Notes: generated by a model from the letters alone, not told the origin. A DNA stretch of 10,688 nucleotides from JBKEDC01 sp047974225 (GCA_047974225.1 JBKECD010000085.1:1-10688), one strand, 5' to 3'; shown: positions 1-6,609, numbered from the stretch's first letter. Numbers and translations: made by a program.

Positions 1-198
1 ACCCGAGTACTGTTTGTGTTGAAAAGAAGTCAAAACCAACTCAACCCGAGTACTGTTTGTGTTGAAAAGAAGTCAAAACCAACTCAACCCGAGTACTGTT
101 TGCGTTGAAAAGAAGTCAAAACCAACTCAACCCGAGTACTGTTTGTGTTGAAAAGAAGTCAAAACCAACTCAACCCGAGTACTGTTTGCGTTGAAAAA
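1..198. repeat. 43-bp tandem direct repeat, about 4.6 copies, cut by window edge
   Basis: Units start at 1, 44, 87, 130 and 173. Each begins ACCCGAGTACTGTTTG and ends CAAAACCAACTCA, and the last stops after about 26 bp. The copies are nearly identical: the only variation I see is TGTGTT versus TGCGTT in the middle (C in units 3 and 5). There is no unique spacer between units, so this is a minisatellite rather than a CRISPR array. The array probably continues to the left of the window. No gene reads through it. Confidence 0.95.
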
Positions 199-577
199 TA
201 TACGTATTTAAACTTATCGTTCATATTTTCTGAAAAGTGCAAAAAAACTATGCCGCAAGCATATAACATATGAAGGGACGCAATATTGCAATCGACCACC
301 TTTCAAAAAAAACGAAAAGTTTAAAAGCGATTTATCTGCTGTCCCCGGATTTCATCAAAACACACCTTGCAAGTTTTAATAAGAGTGGTTTTCACTGAAA
401 CTCAGTTTTCCGAAGTAGTGCATTTCGATTTCAATGTCGGATTCCGATTTGATTATGCCATTATTCAGCTCCTCTCTATCATTGTCGAACACCCGATATT
501 TGCTTTTCTTTTGAAATCTAGGGTGTAATCTTCAGAATTAGACACAAAAAAAACGTGGGATTTGTAGTCTTTTTATC
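199..577. other. Gene-poor AT-rich stretch
   Basis: I see no convincing gene here. The only protein-like stretch is a minus-strand open frame of about 51 codons (376-531). It has no start codon at its upstream end and stop codons immediately before it, so it is at most a gene remnant. No RNA gene or clear promoter was recognised. Confidence 0.5.
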
Positions 578-705
578 TGTTCTCAAGGTATCGCCAAACA
601 CCTACAACACCAAATAAATGCACAAATTACCCACGCCGTATGACGCAGGCATCAGTCACTCTTAATCTTTGGTGTTCTTTCTAAATTTGGCGATTTTTGA
701 GAACA
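578..705. repeat. Imperfect inverted repeat with three matched 9-bp blocks
   Basis: Three blocks in the left arm pair in order with three in the right arm: TGTTCTCAA (578-586) with 697-705, ATCGCCAAA (590-598) with 686-694, and AACACCAAA (606-614) with 668-676. Mismatched internal loops separate them, and about 53 nt lie in the apical region. A further complementary pair, 554-565 with 622-635, would cross this stem. This could be a decayed MITE-like element or a structured RNA. I do not recognise a family. Confidence 0.7.
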
Positions 706-781
706 AAAAATCAGAAGCTAACGCTCGTATCTTATATGTATTTTATCGTTTTTCTATGTCGATAGTTTGTTGTTTAATTAG

Positions 782-970
782 AGGGGACTTCTAAAAATTA
801 GTTTTAAATTGGGGAGGCTGCTAAATACAGCTGTTGTTCATTTTGTTTTCTGAGCGTATCTTTTGTACTAATCTCTTAAACCATAGCTCGCTATGCTTTG
901 GCGAAATTAGCCCAAAATCTATCTCTCATAAAATCAAAATGACCTAACAGCTAATTTTTAGAAGTCCCCT
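782..970. repeat. Long palindromic element with perfect 20-bp terminal inverted repeats
   Basis: The outer arms AGGGGACTTCTAAAAATTAG (782-801) and 951-970 are perfect reverse complements. Inner paired blocks continue the fold: 831-835 with 946-950, CATTTTG 839-845 with 935-941, CTAAT 868-872 with 906-910, and the apical stem CATAGC/GCTATG at 882-887 and 890-895. The left arm carries an extra 29 nt (802-830). The element has no coding capacity. Its right edge is 41 nt past the cmk stop, so it may also limit read-through from cmk. It resembles a MITE-type element, but no target-site duplication is obvious. Confidence 0.8.
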
Positions 971-1011
971 AGATTTTATGGGGCAAAGATAGGGCTTTAT
1001 TTTGAATTGAT

Positions 1012-1737
1012 TTATTGAAGGTCTGTGGTCTTACCCTCCCCCTTGGGGGAGATGGAGGGGGCTGCCCACTCAAGTATTTTCTCCGTTTGCTCCTCCACAT
1101 TCATCTCGCTATTGTCGAGCAGTAGTGCATCGTCGGCTTGCACAAGCGGGCTTTCAGCACGTGTAGAGTCGATGTGGTCGCGTTCCATCACATTTTTCAA
1201 AATCTCCTCGAAGCTCACGTTTTCGCCTTTGGCTGTTAGCTCATCGAAACGACGTTGCGCACGCACCTCAGGGCGGGCAGTCATGAAAATCTTCAACTCC
1301 GCATCGGGAAACACCACCGTGCCAATATCTCTGCCGTCCATCACAATTCCCTTCGCCTTGCCCATCGCTTGCTGTTGTGCCACCATCGCTTGGCGCACTT
1401 CTTTAATCGCCGCCACAAGGCTCACATGTTGCGACACTTCGAGCTGGCGAATTTCGGTTTCCACCGATTCGCCATTAAGGAAAGTTTCGTTCGTTCCAGC
1501 TTCGGCATTAAACTGAAAGGAGATGTTGATTTCAGGCAAAGCCGTAATCAGCTTCGCTTGGTTCACCTTGTGGTTGCTGATGAATCCATGACGAAGAGCA
1601 TAGAGTGTCGCCACCCGATACATCGCTCCACTGTCAATAAATATATAGCCTAGTTGCTTTGCAATGCGCTTGGCTGTGGTGCTTTTGCCGCAGGACGAAT
1701 GTCCGTCGATGGCAATGATAATTTGATTTGCTGTCAT
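1012..1737 (-). CDS. cmk: Cytidylate (CMP/dCMP) kinase
   Basis: Cytosolic nucleoside monophosphate kinase that transfers phosphate from ATP to CMP or dCMP in pyrimidine nucleotide synthesis. The 241-aa protein starts with IIIAIDG followed by the P-loop GHSSCGKS (residues 12-19). It then shows the FIDSGAMYR nucleotide-binding motif and the DGRDIGTVVFPDA segment typical of Cmk, followed by a basic ARPEVRAQRR region near the lid. I chose the ATG at 1737: an upstream in-frame start would lie inside the tkt terminator, and the P-loop is at the expected distance from 1737. The last residues, APSISPKGEGKTTDLQ, are encoded by a 30-bp palindromic repeat found twice more in the window, so the tail is probably not part of the conserved fold. 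The gene is separated from tkt by a terminator and has its own -7 box. Confidence 0.95.
   Translation of the reverse strand: MTANQIIIAIDGHSSCGKSTTAKRIAKQLGYIFIDSGAMYRVATLYALRHGFISNHKVNQAKLITALPEINISFQFNAEAGTNETFLNGESVETEIRQLEVSQHVSLVAAIKEVRQAMVAQQQAMGKAKGIVMDGRDIGTVVFPDAELKIFMTARPEVRAQRRFDELTAKGENVSFEEILKNVMERDHIDSTRAESPLVQADDALLLDNSEMNVEEQTEKILEWAAPSISPKGEGKTTDLQ
1034..1063 (-). repeat. 30-bp GC-rich palindromic repeat, copy A (inside cmk 3' end)
   Basis: It contains the near-palindromic core CTCCCCCTTGGGGGAG followed by ATGGAGGGGGCT. Read on the minus strand it differs from copy B (5550-5579) at one of 30 positions. On the plus strand it differs from copy C (5639-5668) at three. Similarity with copy B extends a few bases further (GGGTAAG/GGGTAAA and beyond). 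It encodes the C-terminal tail of Cmk. Confidence 0.9.
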
Positions 1738-1742
1738 GCCTG

Positions 1743-1750
1743 CAAAGATA
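1743..1750 (-). promoter_or_regulatory. Bacteroidetes -7 promoter box for cmk
   Basis: On the minus strand this reads TATCTTTG, matching the Bacteroidetes -7 consensus TAnnTTTG. Its last base is only 5 nt from the cmk ATG, so the transcript would be leaderless or nearly so if the usual spacing to the start site holds. I see no clear -33 TTG element at about 19-20 nt upstream, which lowers confidence. Confidence 0.45.
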
Positions 1751-1780
1751 GTTTTTTTAGATGGACTTCTGAATTGAAAT

Positions 1781-1816
1781 AAAAAAAAGTCCCGAACCAA
1801 TCAAGGTTCGGGACTT
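1781..1816 (-). terminator. Rho-independent terminator of tkt
   Basis: A perfect 12-bp stem, AAGTCCCGAACC (1787-1798) with 1805-1816, closes a 6-nt loop. On the minus strand it is followed by an unbroken T run (1788 down to 1781). It begins 22 nt after the tkt stop codon and ends before the cmk start, so it separates tkt from cmk transcription. Confidence 0.93.
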
Positions 1817-1838
1817 AATTTATCTAACGAATGTTTTC

Positions 1839-3863
1839 TTACAAAATGCTTTTCACTTGGTTATAGACGTTTTCGCCTGTGAAGCCCAGTTTTTCATCGA
1901 GCACAGTGTAGGGCGCAGAGTATCCGAAAGAGCTCAAACCAAACACTTTGCCATCAGCACCCACCAAGCCTTCGAGGTTCACAGGAAGACCTGCTGTCAT
2001 GCCGAATTTCTTCACCCCAGCAGGAAGAATCGCTTGTTGATATTCTGCTGATTGGCTTCTGAACAATCCTTCAGAAGGCACAGAAACGATGCGACATTTC
2101 ACGCCCTCTTTAGCCAATAACTCAGCTCCCGACACCAAAGTGCTCACCTCAGAACCCGAAGCCAAAAGGATCACATCGGGAGTTCCCTCGCAATCAGTTA
2201 CGATGTATGCTCCTTTTTCCGCAGCTAAGGCTGCTTCATAGCGATTACCCTCGCTTGGCAAGTTGGCGATGTTTTGGCGTGAAAGAATCAAGCCTGTAGG
2301 CGAGTCGATGTTTTCCAACGCCATTTTCCATGCCACAGTCGTTTCCTCCACGTCGGCAGGACGAAGCACTAGCATGGAATTTTTGTGGCTGTGGTTTTGC
2401 AATTTTTCCATCAAGCGGATTTGCGCTTCTTGCTCCACCGGTTGGTGTGTTGGACCATCTTCGCCCACGCGGAATGCATCGTGTGTCCACACATATTTCA
2501 CTGGCAATTCCATTAAGGCAGAAAGGCGAATGGCAGGTTTCATATAGTCGGAGAACACAAAGAATGTGCCACACACAGGAATCACTCCACCGTGCAGAGC
2601 CATGCCGTTCATGATGCAAGCCATGGTGAGCTCACACACGCCTGCTTGCAAGAACTGACCCGAGAAATCGTCTTTAGTGATGGCTTGGGTGTTTTTCAAG
2701 AAGCCGTCAGTTTTATCGGAATTGGAGAGGTCGGCAGAGGAAACAATCATGTTTTCCACTTCCTTAGCAAATGCGCCGAGCACTGTGGCGGATGCCCCTC
2801 GGGTGGCAGCTCCTGCTTTTTGTTCGATTTTCGAGAAATCAAATTTAGGAGCTTCTTTGGCATAGAAGGTTGCCAATTTTGCTGCCAATTCAGGGTTTGC
2901 TTTTGCCCATTCAGCTTGTGCAGCTTTCTTTTCAGCAGCTGCTTTCAGCAATTCCGCCTTGCGAGCGTCGAATAATGCTTGCACATCATCGAAGATAGTA
3001 AATGGAGCATCGGGATTTCCGCCGAGGTTTTCAATGGTCTTCGCCAATGAAGCTCCAGCAGCGCCTAGAGGCTGACCATGAGTGGATGTTTTGCCCTCGA
3101 AATTTGCCCCTTCGGCAGTTACCGCACCTTTGCCCATGATGGTTTTGCCGATGATGAGCGTTGGTTTTTCGGTTTCTGCTTGCGCATCTTTCAGCGCCTT
3201 GCGAATGGCTTCCGCATTATTTCCTTCGATGGTAACTACTTTCCAGCCCCAAGACTCATATTTTTTAGCTGTGTCCTCGGTAGTTACTTCTTGTGTGGTA
3301 GTTGAAAGCTGAATGTCGTTGGAATCATAAAACATGATGAGGTTGCTCAATCCCAAGTGCCCAGCAATGCGTCCTGCGCCTTGCGAGATTTCTTCTTGCA
3401 CACCGCCATCGGAGATGAAAGCGTAGGTTTTATGAGCTGTCCACTCGCCAAACTTGCTAGCTAGGAAGCGTTCAGCAATAGCTGCACCCACCGCCATGGT
3501 GTGTCCCTGACCGAGTGGTCCTGAGGTATTTTCCACACCACGAAGTACATCTACTTCAGGGTGTCCGGGGGTGATGCTTCCCCATTGGCGGAAATTAGCA
3601 AGGTCGTCCATGCAGTAAGTTCCGGTCAATGACAAGATGGAATACAACATGGGGGACATATGCCCAGGGTCGAGATAGAAGCGGTCGCGATTAATCCAAG
3701 CGAAGTCGCTCGGGTCGTAGTTTAAGAACTCAGCGTAAAGCACACTGACGAAGTCGGCGCCACCCATAGCCCCTCCGGGGTGTCCTGAATTGGCTTTTTC
3801 AACCATGGCAGCCGATAGAATGCGTACATTATCAGCAGCTTTTTCGATAACTTTTTTAGTCAT
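1839..3863 (-). CDS. tkt: Transketolase
   Basis: Thiamine-diphosphate enzyme of the non-oxidative pentose phosphate pathway, moving two-carbon ketol units between sugar phosphates in the cytosol. At 674 aa it is full length for the family. The N-terminal pyrophosphate domain has SGHPGGAMGG with the conserved His28, the GPLGQG loop, and a SDGG...E...N stretch (ISDGGVQEE followed by LIMFYDSND) that fits the ThDP/metal motif. The pyrimidine domain contains VGEDGPTHQPVEQ, followed by the C-terminal domain. A linker near residues 300-345 is Ala/Lys-rich. The gene stands alone: a -33/-7 promoter lies upstream and a strong terminator follows the stop. The start codon ATG is followed by the typical MTKKVIEKAADN N-terminus. 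Confidence 0.97.
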   Translation of the reverse strand: MTKKVIEKAADNVRILSAAMVEKANSGHPGGAMGGADFVSVLYAEFLNYDPSDFAWINRDRFYLDPGHMSPMLYSILSLTGTYCMDDLANFRQWGSITPGHPEVDVLRGVENTSGPLGQGHTMAVGAAIAERFLASKFGEWTAHKTYAFISDGGVQEEISQGAGRIAGHLGLSNLIMFYDSNDIQLSTTTQEVTTEDTAKKYESWGWKVVTIEGNNAEAIRKALKDAQAETEKPTLIIGKTIMGKGAVTAEGANFEGKTSTHGQPLGAAGASLAKTIENLGGNPDAPFTIFDDVQALFDARKAELLKAAAEKKAAQAEWAKANPELAAKLATFYAKEAPKFDFSKIEQKAGAATRGASATVLGAFAKEVENMIVSSADLSNSDKTDGFLKNTQAITKDDFSGQFLQAGVCELTMACIMNGMALHGGVIPVCGTFFVFSDYMKPAIRLSALMELPVKYVWTHDAFRVGEDGPTHQPVEQEAQIRLMEKLQNHSHKNSMLVLRPADVEETTVAWKMALENIDSPTGLILSRQNIANLPSEGNRYEAALAAEKGAYIVTDCEGTPDVILLASGSEVSTLVSGAELLAKEGVKCRIVSVPSEGLFRSQSAEYQQAILPAGVKKFGMTAGLPVNLEGLVGADGKVFGLSSFGYSAPYTVLDEKLGFTGENVYNQVKSIL

Positions 3864-3902
3864 GTTGTCTAATTACTTATATTGTGTAAAATAAAATCTG
3901 CC

Positions 3903-3933
3903 CAAAGATAATTTATTTTAAGCAATCGGCAAG
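3903..3933 (-). promoter_or_regulatory. Bacteroidetes-type promoter for tkt
   Basis: Read on the minus strand, a -33-like CTTG (3933-3930) is followed after 19 nt by TATCTTTG (3910-3903), a full match to the -7 consensus TAnnTTTG. The box ends 39 nt before the tkt ATG. The consensus comes from published Bacteroides promoters; its use here is inference. Confidence 0.7.
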
Positions 3934-3962
3934 TCTTCATCTTTCAAGCTTAAATTGTAAGC

Positions 3963-4000
3963 AAAATATGCTTCACTTTTTTCAAAATGAAGCATATTTT
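3963..4000. terminator. Bidirectional hairpin terminator between the lipoprotein gene and tkt
   Basis: The arms AAAATATGCTTCA (3963-3975) and 3988-4000 are perfectly complementary. Four further inner A-T pairs continue the stem around an unpaired C, leaving a 3-nt loop. The A-rich left end and T-rich right end give a U-tract-like end in both directions. It lies 19 nt beyond the stop of the minus-strand lipoprotein gene and upstream of the tkt promoter, which suits termination of the lipoprotein transcript. Confidence 0.75.
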
Positions 4001-4019
4001 CGAGGGGGGGGGAGGGTGC

Positions 4020-4301
4020 TTATCGGTTTGGCTTGGGATGCCAAACATTGTTGTGCTTAATCCAGCGAATGTTGCTGGTGCTGTCGTGAGGAGTGTCGCT
4101 TTTGCTTTTGATGGAATCCAATTCTTGACGAACGATTGTGTCGCTAGGATTAGTCGAAGAAATTGTGTCGTTGATATTCTGCCAAAGGCTCATTGCATGA
4201 AGCGTGTCAAGGTCGGAAGGAGCAGTCTGGCTGTTGCTTGCACATCCTGCAAAGAAGAATGCAAAAAGCAACAAAGGCAAGGGCTTTGTGATTGTTTTCA
4301 T
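4020..4301 (-). CDS. Small lipoprotein of unknown function
   Basis: The 93-aa product begins with a basic n-region (MKTITK), a Leu/Phe-rich hydrophobic core (residues 8-17) and the lipobox FAGC with Cys20. It is therefore predicted to be exported, cleaved before Cys20 and lipid-anchored. The mature part is about 74 residues, polar, and rich in Ser, Thr and Asp (TISSTNPSDT, IKSKSDTPHDST). It ends in a Trp-containing basic stretch (RWIKHNNVWHPKPNR). I recognise no domain. It is divergent from the moxR operon and separated from tkt by a hairpin, so it is probably monocistronic. A run of nine Gs (plus strand 4004-4012) lies just beyond its stop codon. Confidence 0.8.
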   Translation of the reverse strand: MKTITKPLPLLLFAFFFAGCASNSQTAPSDLDTLHAMSLWQNINDTISSTNPSDTIVRQELDSIKSKSDTPHDSTSNIRWIKHNNVWHPKPNR

Positions 4302-4588
4302 AGAGATTAAATGTGTTTGCGTGTTTTATGAATCTTTTTTTTGGAAAAAGAACCATCGGAACAAATTTATACTTTTTTAGGTCGCCAAGCAAATCTTTTT
4401 TCAGATTCGTCTGTTATATTGATATTTATCAATTGAGTTACCTGCTTGTGATTGGATTTTTTGCAGTAGCTTTTTTACATTGCTTAACGCGATAAGTTTT
4501 CAATTGCAAGTAAATTTCTTCAATTTTGTGAATTAATACATCGGCGGTTCGGTTTTAAATATTGCTGTTTCGCATAAAAAGAATAGAC
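4302..4588. other. Divergent intergenic region (lipoprotein / moxR operon)
   Basis: This 287-bp AT-rich gap must carry promoters for both divergent units. I find no full TAnnTTTG match. The nearest on the plus strand is TAGCTTTT around 4468-4475 with a TTG about 18 nt upstream, which is weak. A 60-codon plus-strand frame (4313-4495) is rich in Phe, Tyr and Cys and has no recognisable family, so I do not call it a gene. Confidence 0.4.
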
Positions 4589-5548
4589 ATGAATAATTTA
4601 GCGCAGATAAAAGAACTCCAATCACGCATGAATCAATCGGTGATTGGGCAGGATAAACTGGTGGAACGCATCTTGTTGGCGTTGCTAGCCAATGGTAATG
4701 TGCTTTTGGAGGGACTGCCCGGGTTGGCGAAGACTCGTGCGGTGCGTTCGCTCGCTAAGGAGCTTGATGCGGAGTTGAGCCGCATTCAGTTTACCCCCGA
4801 CTTGCTGCCATCGGACGTTACTGGTTCAGAAATTTATCAACCTGAGTTGGAAGATAAATTTGTGTTTCAAGCCGGACCCATCTTCAGCGATTTGGTGTTG
4901 GCTGATGAAATCAACCGTGCGCCGGCGAAGGTGCAATCGGCATTGCTCGAAGCGATGGAGGAAAAGCAGGTGTCGGTGGCTGGGAAGACCTATCCGATGA
5001 GCCCACTCTTCATGGTGCTTGCCACGCAAAACCCAGTGGAGCAAGAGGGAACTTATCCGCTGCCCGAAGCGCAGCTCGACCGTTTTCTGATGAAGATTCT
5101 CGTGGAATACCCTTCGGTGAACGATGAAAAAGCGGTGCTTCGCTTGGTGCGCGGGGAGAAAGCTAAGGCAGGAGCGGAAGCGCAGCCAACTATTCCGCAG
5201 TCGGTTGTGCTCGAAGCTCGCCAAGAGATTGATGCGGTGGAGGTGAGCGATGCGGTGGAGCAATATATCGTGGATTTGATTGATGCCACTCGTTTCCCTG
5301 AGAAATATGATGCAGATTTGTCGAAGCTGATTGACTTTGGAGCTAGTCCGCGTGGCACATTGGCTCTCGACAGTTGCGCTCGTGCCAAAGCGTGGTTGAG
5401 CGGACGGAACTTTGTTTCCCCCGATGATGTGCGAGCTATCATTCATGATGTGCTTCGTCATCGGATGATTCTCAGCTATGAGGCGAACGCCACAAGTGTG
5501 AAGGTGGAAACGGTGATTGATCGGATTTTGGAACTAGTAGCGGTGTAA
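4589..5548 (+). CDS. moxR: MoxR-family AAA+ ATPase
   Basis: Cytosolic AAA+ ATPase of the MoxR group, thought to act as a chaperone-like partner of VWA-domain proteins. The 319-aa protein has Walker A GLPGLAKT (residues 42-49) and Walker B LVLADE (102-107) followed by INRAP. It also has a sensor-1 region VLATQNPVEQEGTYPLPEAQ followed by LDRF, and a C-terminal lid domain with SPRGTLAL as sensor-2 region. All catalytic motifs are intact. I chose the ATG at 4589, preceded by A-rich sequence, over an upstream TTG at 4562 because MoxR proteins normally start shortly before the IGQ motif (here 19-21). It is the first gene of the Bat-type operon. A palindromic repeat pair begins one base after its stop codon. 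Confidence 0.95.
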   Translation: MNNLAQIKELQSRMNQSVIGQDKLVERILLALLANGNVLLEGLPGLAKTRAVRSLAKELDAELSRIQFTPDLLPSDVTGSEIYQPELEDKFVFQAGPIFSDLVLADEINRAPAKVQSALLEAMEEKQVSVAGKTYPMSPLFMVLATQNPVEQEGTYPLPEAQLDRFLMKILVEYPSVNDEKAVLRLVRGEKAKAGAEAQPTIPQSVVLEARQEIDAVEVSDAVEQYIVDLIDATRFPEKYDADLSKLIDFGASPRGTLALDSCARAKAWLSGRNFVSPDDVRAIIHDVLRHRMILSYEANATSVKVETVIDRILELVAV

Positions 5549-5549
5549 A

Positions 5550-5579
5550 AGCCCCCTCCATCTCCCCCGAGGGGGAGGG
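5550..5579 (+). repeat. 30-bp GC-rich palindromic repeat, copy B
   Basis: It begins AGCCCCCTCC and contains the core CTCCCCCGAGGGGGAG. It is the reverse complement of copy A with one mismatch, and is inverted relative to copy C 59 nt downstream. B and C could pair into a long GC-rich stem in the mRNA around the DUF58 start region. It begins one base after the moxR stop. Confidence 0.9.
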
Positions 5580-5601
5580 TAAAGACACAAAAGTGGAAAA
5601 G

Positions 5602-6561
5602 ATGAAAGAAAAGGAACGTCATAATCTGGGGTCGCAGGCTCTCCCCCTAGGGGGAGTTGGAGGGGGCTTTATTATCCCTACTTTAAATGATTTGCTCAGA
5701 ATGGAGCGGTTTGTGGTGGGGATTTCATCGCGTCGCCCAGTGAAAAGCTTGTTGCTCGGCAAGCACAAGTCGCACATGCGCGGACGAGGATTGGACTTCG
5801 AGGAAGCACGCCAATATGTGGCAGGCGATGACATTCGCAACATTGATTGGCGAGTAACGGCACGCACAGGCATCACCCACACCAAAGTGTTCACCGAGGA
5901 AAAGGAGCGACCATGCTTCATCATTACCGATTTGAGTCAGAGTATGTTTTTTGGCTCGAAGGTTTACACGAAGTCTTTCTTGGCCTGTCAGTTTGCTGCT
6001 ATGGCAGCCTTTGAAATTCTGCATCATCAAGACCGACTAGGCGGATTGGTCTATGGCAACGATAGCGACACCTTCTTTATTCCGCAGCGCAGTCGCAAAG
6101 CCTTGTTGCAATACTTCAACGAACTGGTGGTGCGCACCGAGCAGCTCGCAGCAACGCCCCAATTGATAGGCAAAGAAACCGGCTTACTTTCCAAAGCTTT
6201 GAAGCGAGCAGCTGGCGTGGTGAAGCATGATTATGTGTTGCTTGTGATTAGTGATTTTAATCAGGTTTCCGAAGAAAGCAAGTTGAAGCTCGTTGATATG
6301 GCTCGCCACAACGATGTGGTGCTGGTGAAAATCAACGATGCACTCGAACTTCAGCTTCCGCACGATAAACTTGTGCTCAGCGATGGCGACATGCAACTCT
6401 TTTGGCAATCGACAAAGAAAGATGCCAAAGCAAAATACGATAGTCAGATGAATAGCAGTGCCCAAAGTTTCGTGCAAGAGATGCGCACCTATGGCATTCC
6501 GACCATCCAACTAAATACAGCGGAAAGCGTGGAGGAGCAGGTGAAGAGTTATGAGTTATGA
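5602..6561 (+). CDS. DUF58 domain protein of the Bat/MoxR operon
   Basis: Member of the DUF58 family, regularly found directly downstream of MoxR in this operon type and carrying a VWA-like fold; its biochemical role is not established. From ATG 5602 it is 319 aa. The family signature GRGLDFEEARQYVAGDDIRNIDW lies at about residues 61-83, with the conserved GDD and DW. A VWA-like metal motif DLSQS (110-114) follows in FIITDLSQSM. I see no transmembrane segment. The start is uncertain: GTG 5593, ATG 5602 or ATG 5701 are in frame. Residues 14-22 (LPLGGVGGG) are encoded by repeat copy C, so the N-terminus is partly repeat-derived and the conserved protein may begin near LNDLLRMERF. The C-terminus (SYEL) comes from a heptamer repeat that supplies the stop codon. 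Confidence 0.92.
   Translation: MKEKERHNLGSQALPLGGVGGGFIIPTLNDLLRMERFVVGISSRRPVKSLLLGKHKSHMRGRGLDFEEARQYVAGDDIRNIDWRVTARTGITHTKVFTEEKERPCFIITDLSQSMFFGSKVYTKSFLACQFAAMAAFEILHHQDRLGGLVYGNDSDTFFIPQRSRKALLQYFNELVVRTEQLAATPQLIGKETGLLSKALKRAAGVVKHDYVLLVISDFNQVSEESKLKLVDMARHNDVVLVKINDALELQLPHDKLVLSDGDMQLFWQSTKKDAKAKYDSQMNSSAQSFVQEMRTYGIPTIQLNTAESVEEQVKSYEL
5639..5668 (+). repeat. 30-bp GC-rich palindromic repeat, copy C (inside DUF58 gene)
   Basis: It contains the palindromic core CTCCCCCTAGGGGGAG followed by TTGGAGGGGGCT. It has the same orientation as copy A with three mismatches and is inverted relative to copy B. It is translated as part of the DUF58 N-terminus. Confidence 0.9.
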
Positions 6562-6573
6562 GTTATGAGTTGG
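6546..6573 (+). repeat. Heptamer tandem repeat (GAGTTAT)3 GAGTTGG at gene junction
   Basis: Three exact GAGTTAT units (6546-6566) are followed by GAGTTGG (6567-6573). TGA occurs at 6552, 6559 and 6566 and ATG at 6551, 6558 and 6565, so stop and start codons are present in all three frames. TGA 6559-6561 ends the DUF58 gene, and ATG 6565 is in frame with the next gene. A second heptamer set (TTCGCAC, TCTGCAC, TTCGCAC, 6575-6595) follows, then an A run. Confidence 0.93.
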
Positions 6574-6609
6574 CTTCGCACTCTGCACTTCGCACTAAAA
6601 AAACAAACC

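Noticed and set aside
1..198. CRISPR array at the window start
   Set aside because: The 43-bp units abut directly with no unique spacers, and no cas gene is in the window.
984..991. Minus-strand TATCTTTG box between cmk and the 782-970 palindrome
   Set aside because: It matches the -7 consensus but has no -33 element at the right distance and no gene downstream, so it is not called as a promoter.
2245..2619. Long antisense or alternative-frame readings over tkt, moxR, batA and batBC
   Set aside because: These are shadows of strong coding sequence, with low-complexity or implausible protein composition.
4313..4495. 60-codon plus-strand frame between the lipoprotein gene and moxR
   Set aside because: Composition is biased to Phe, Tyr and Cys with no recognisable family, and it occupies the divergent promoter region.
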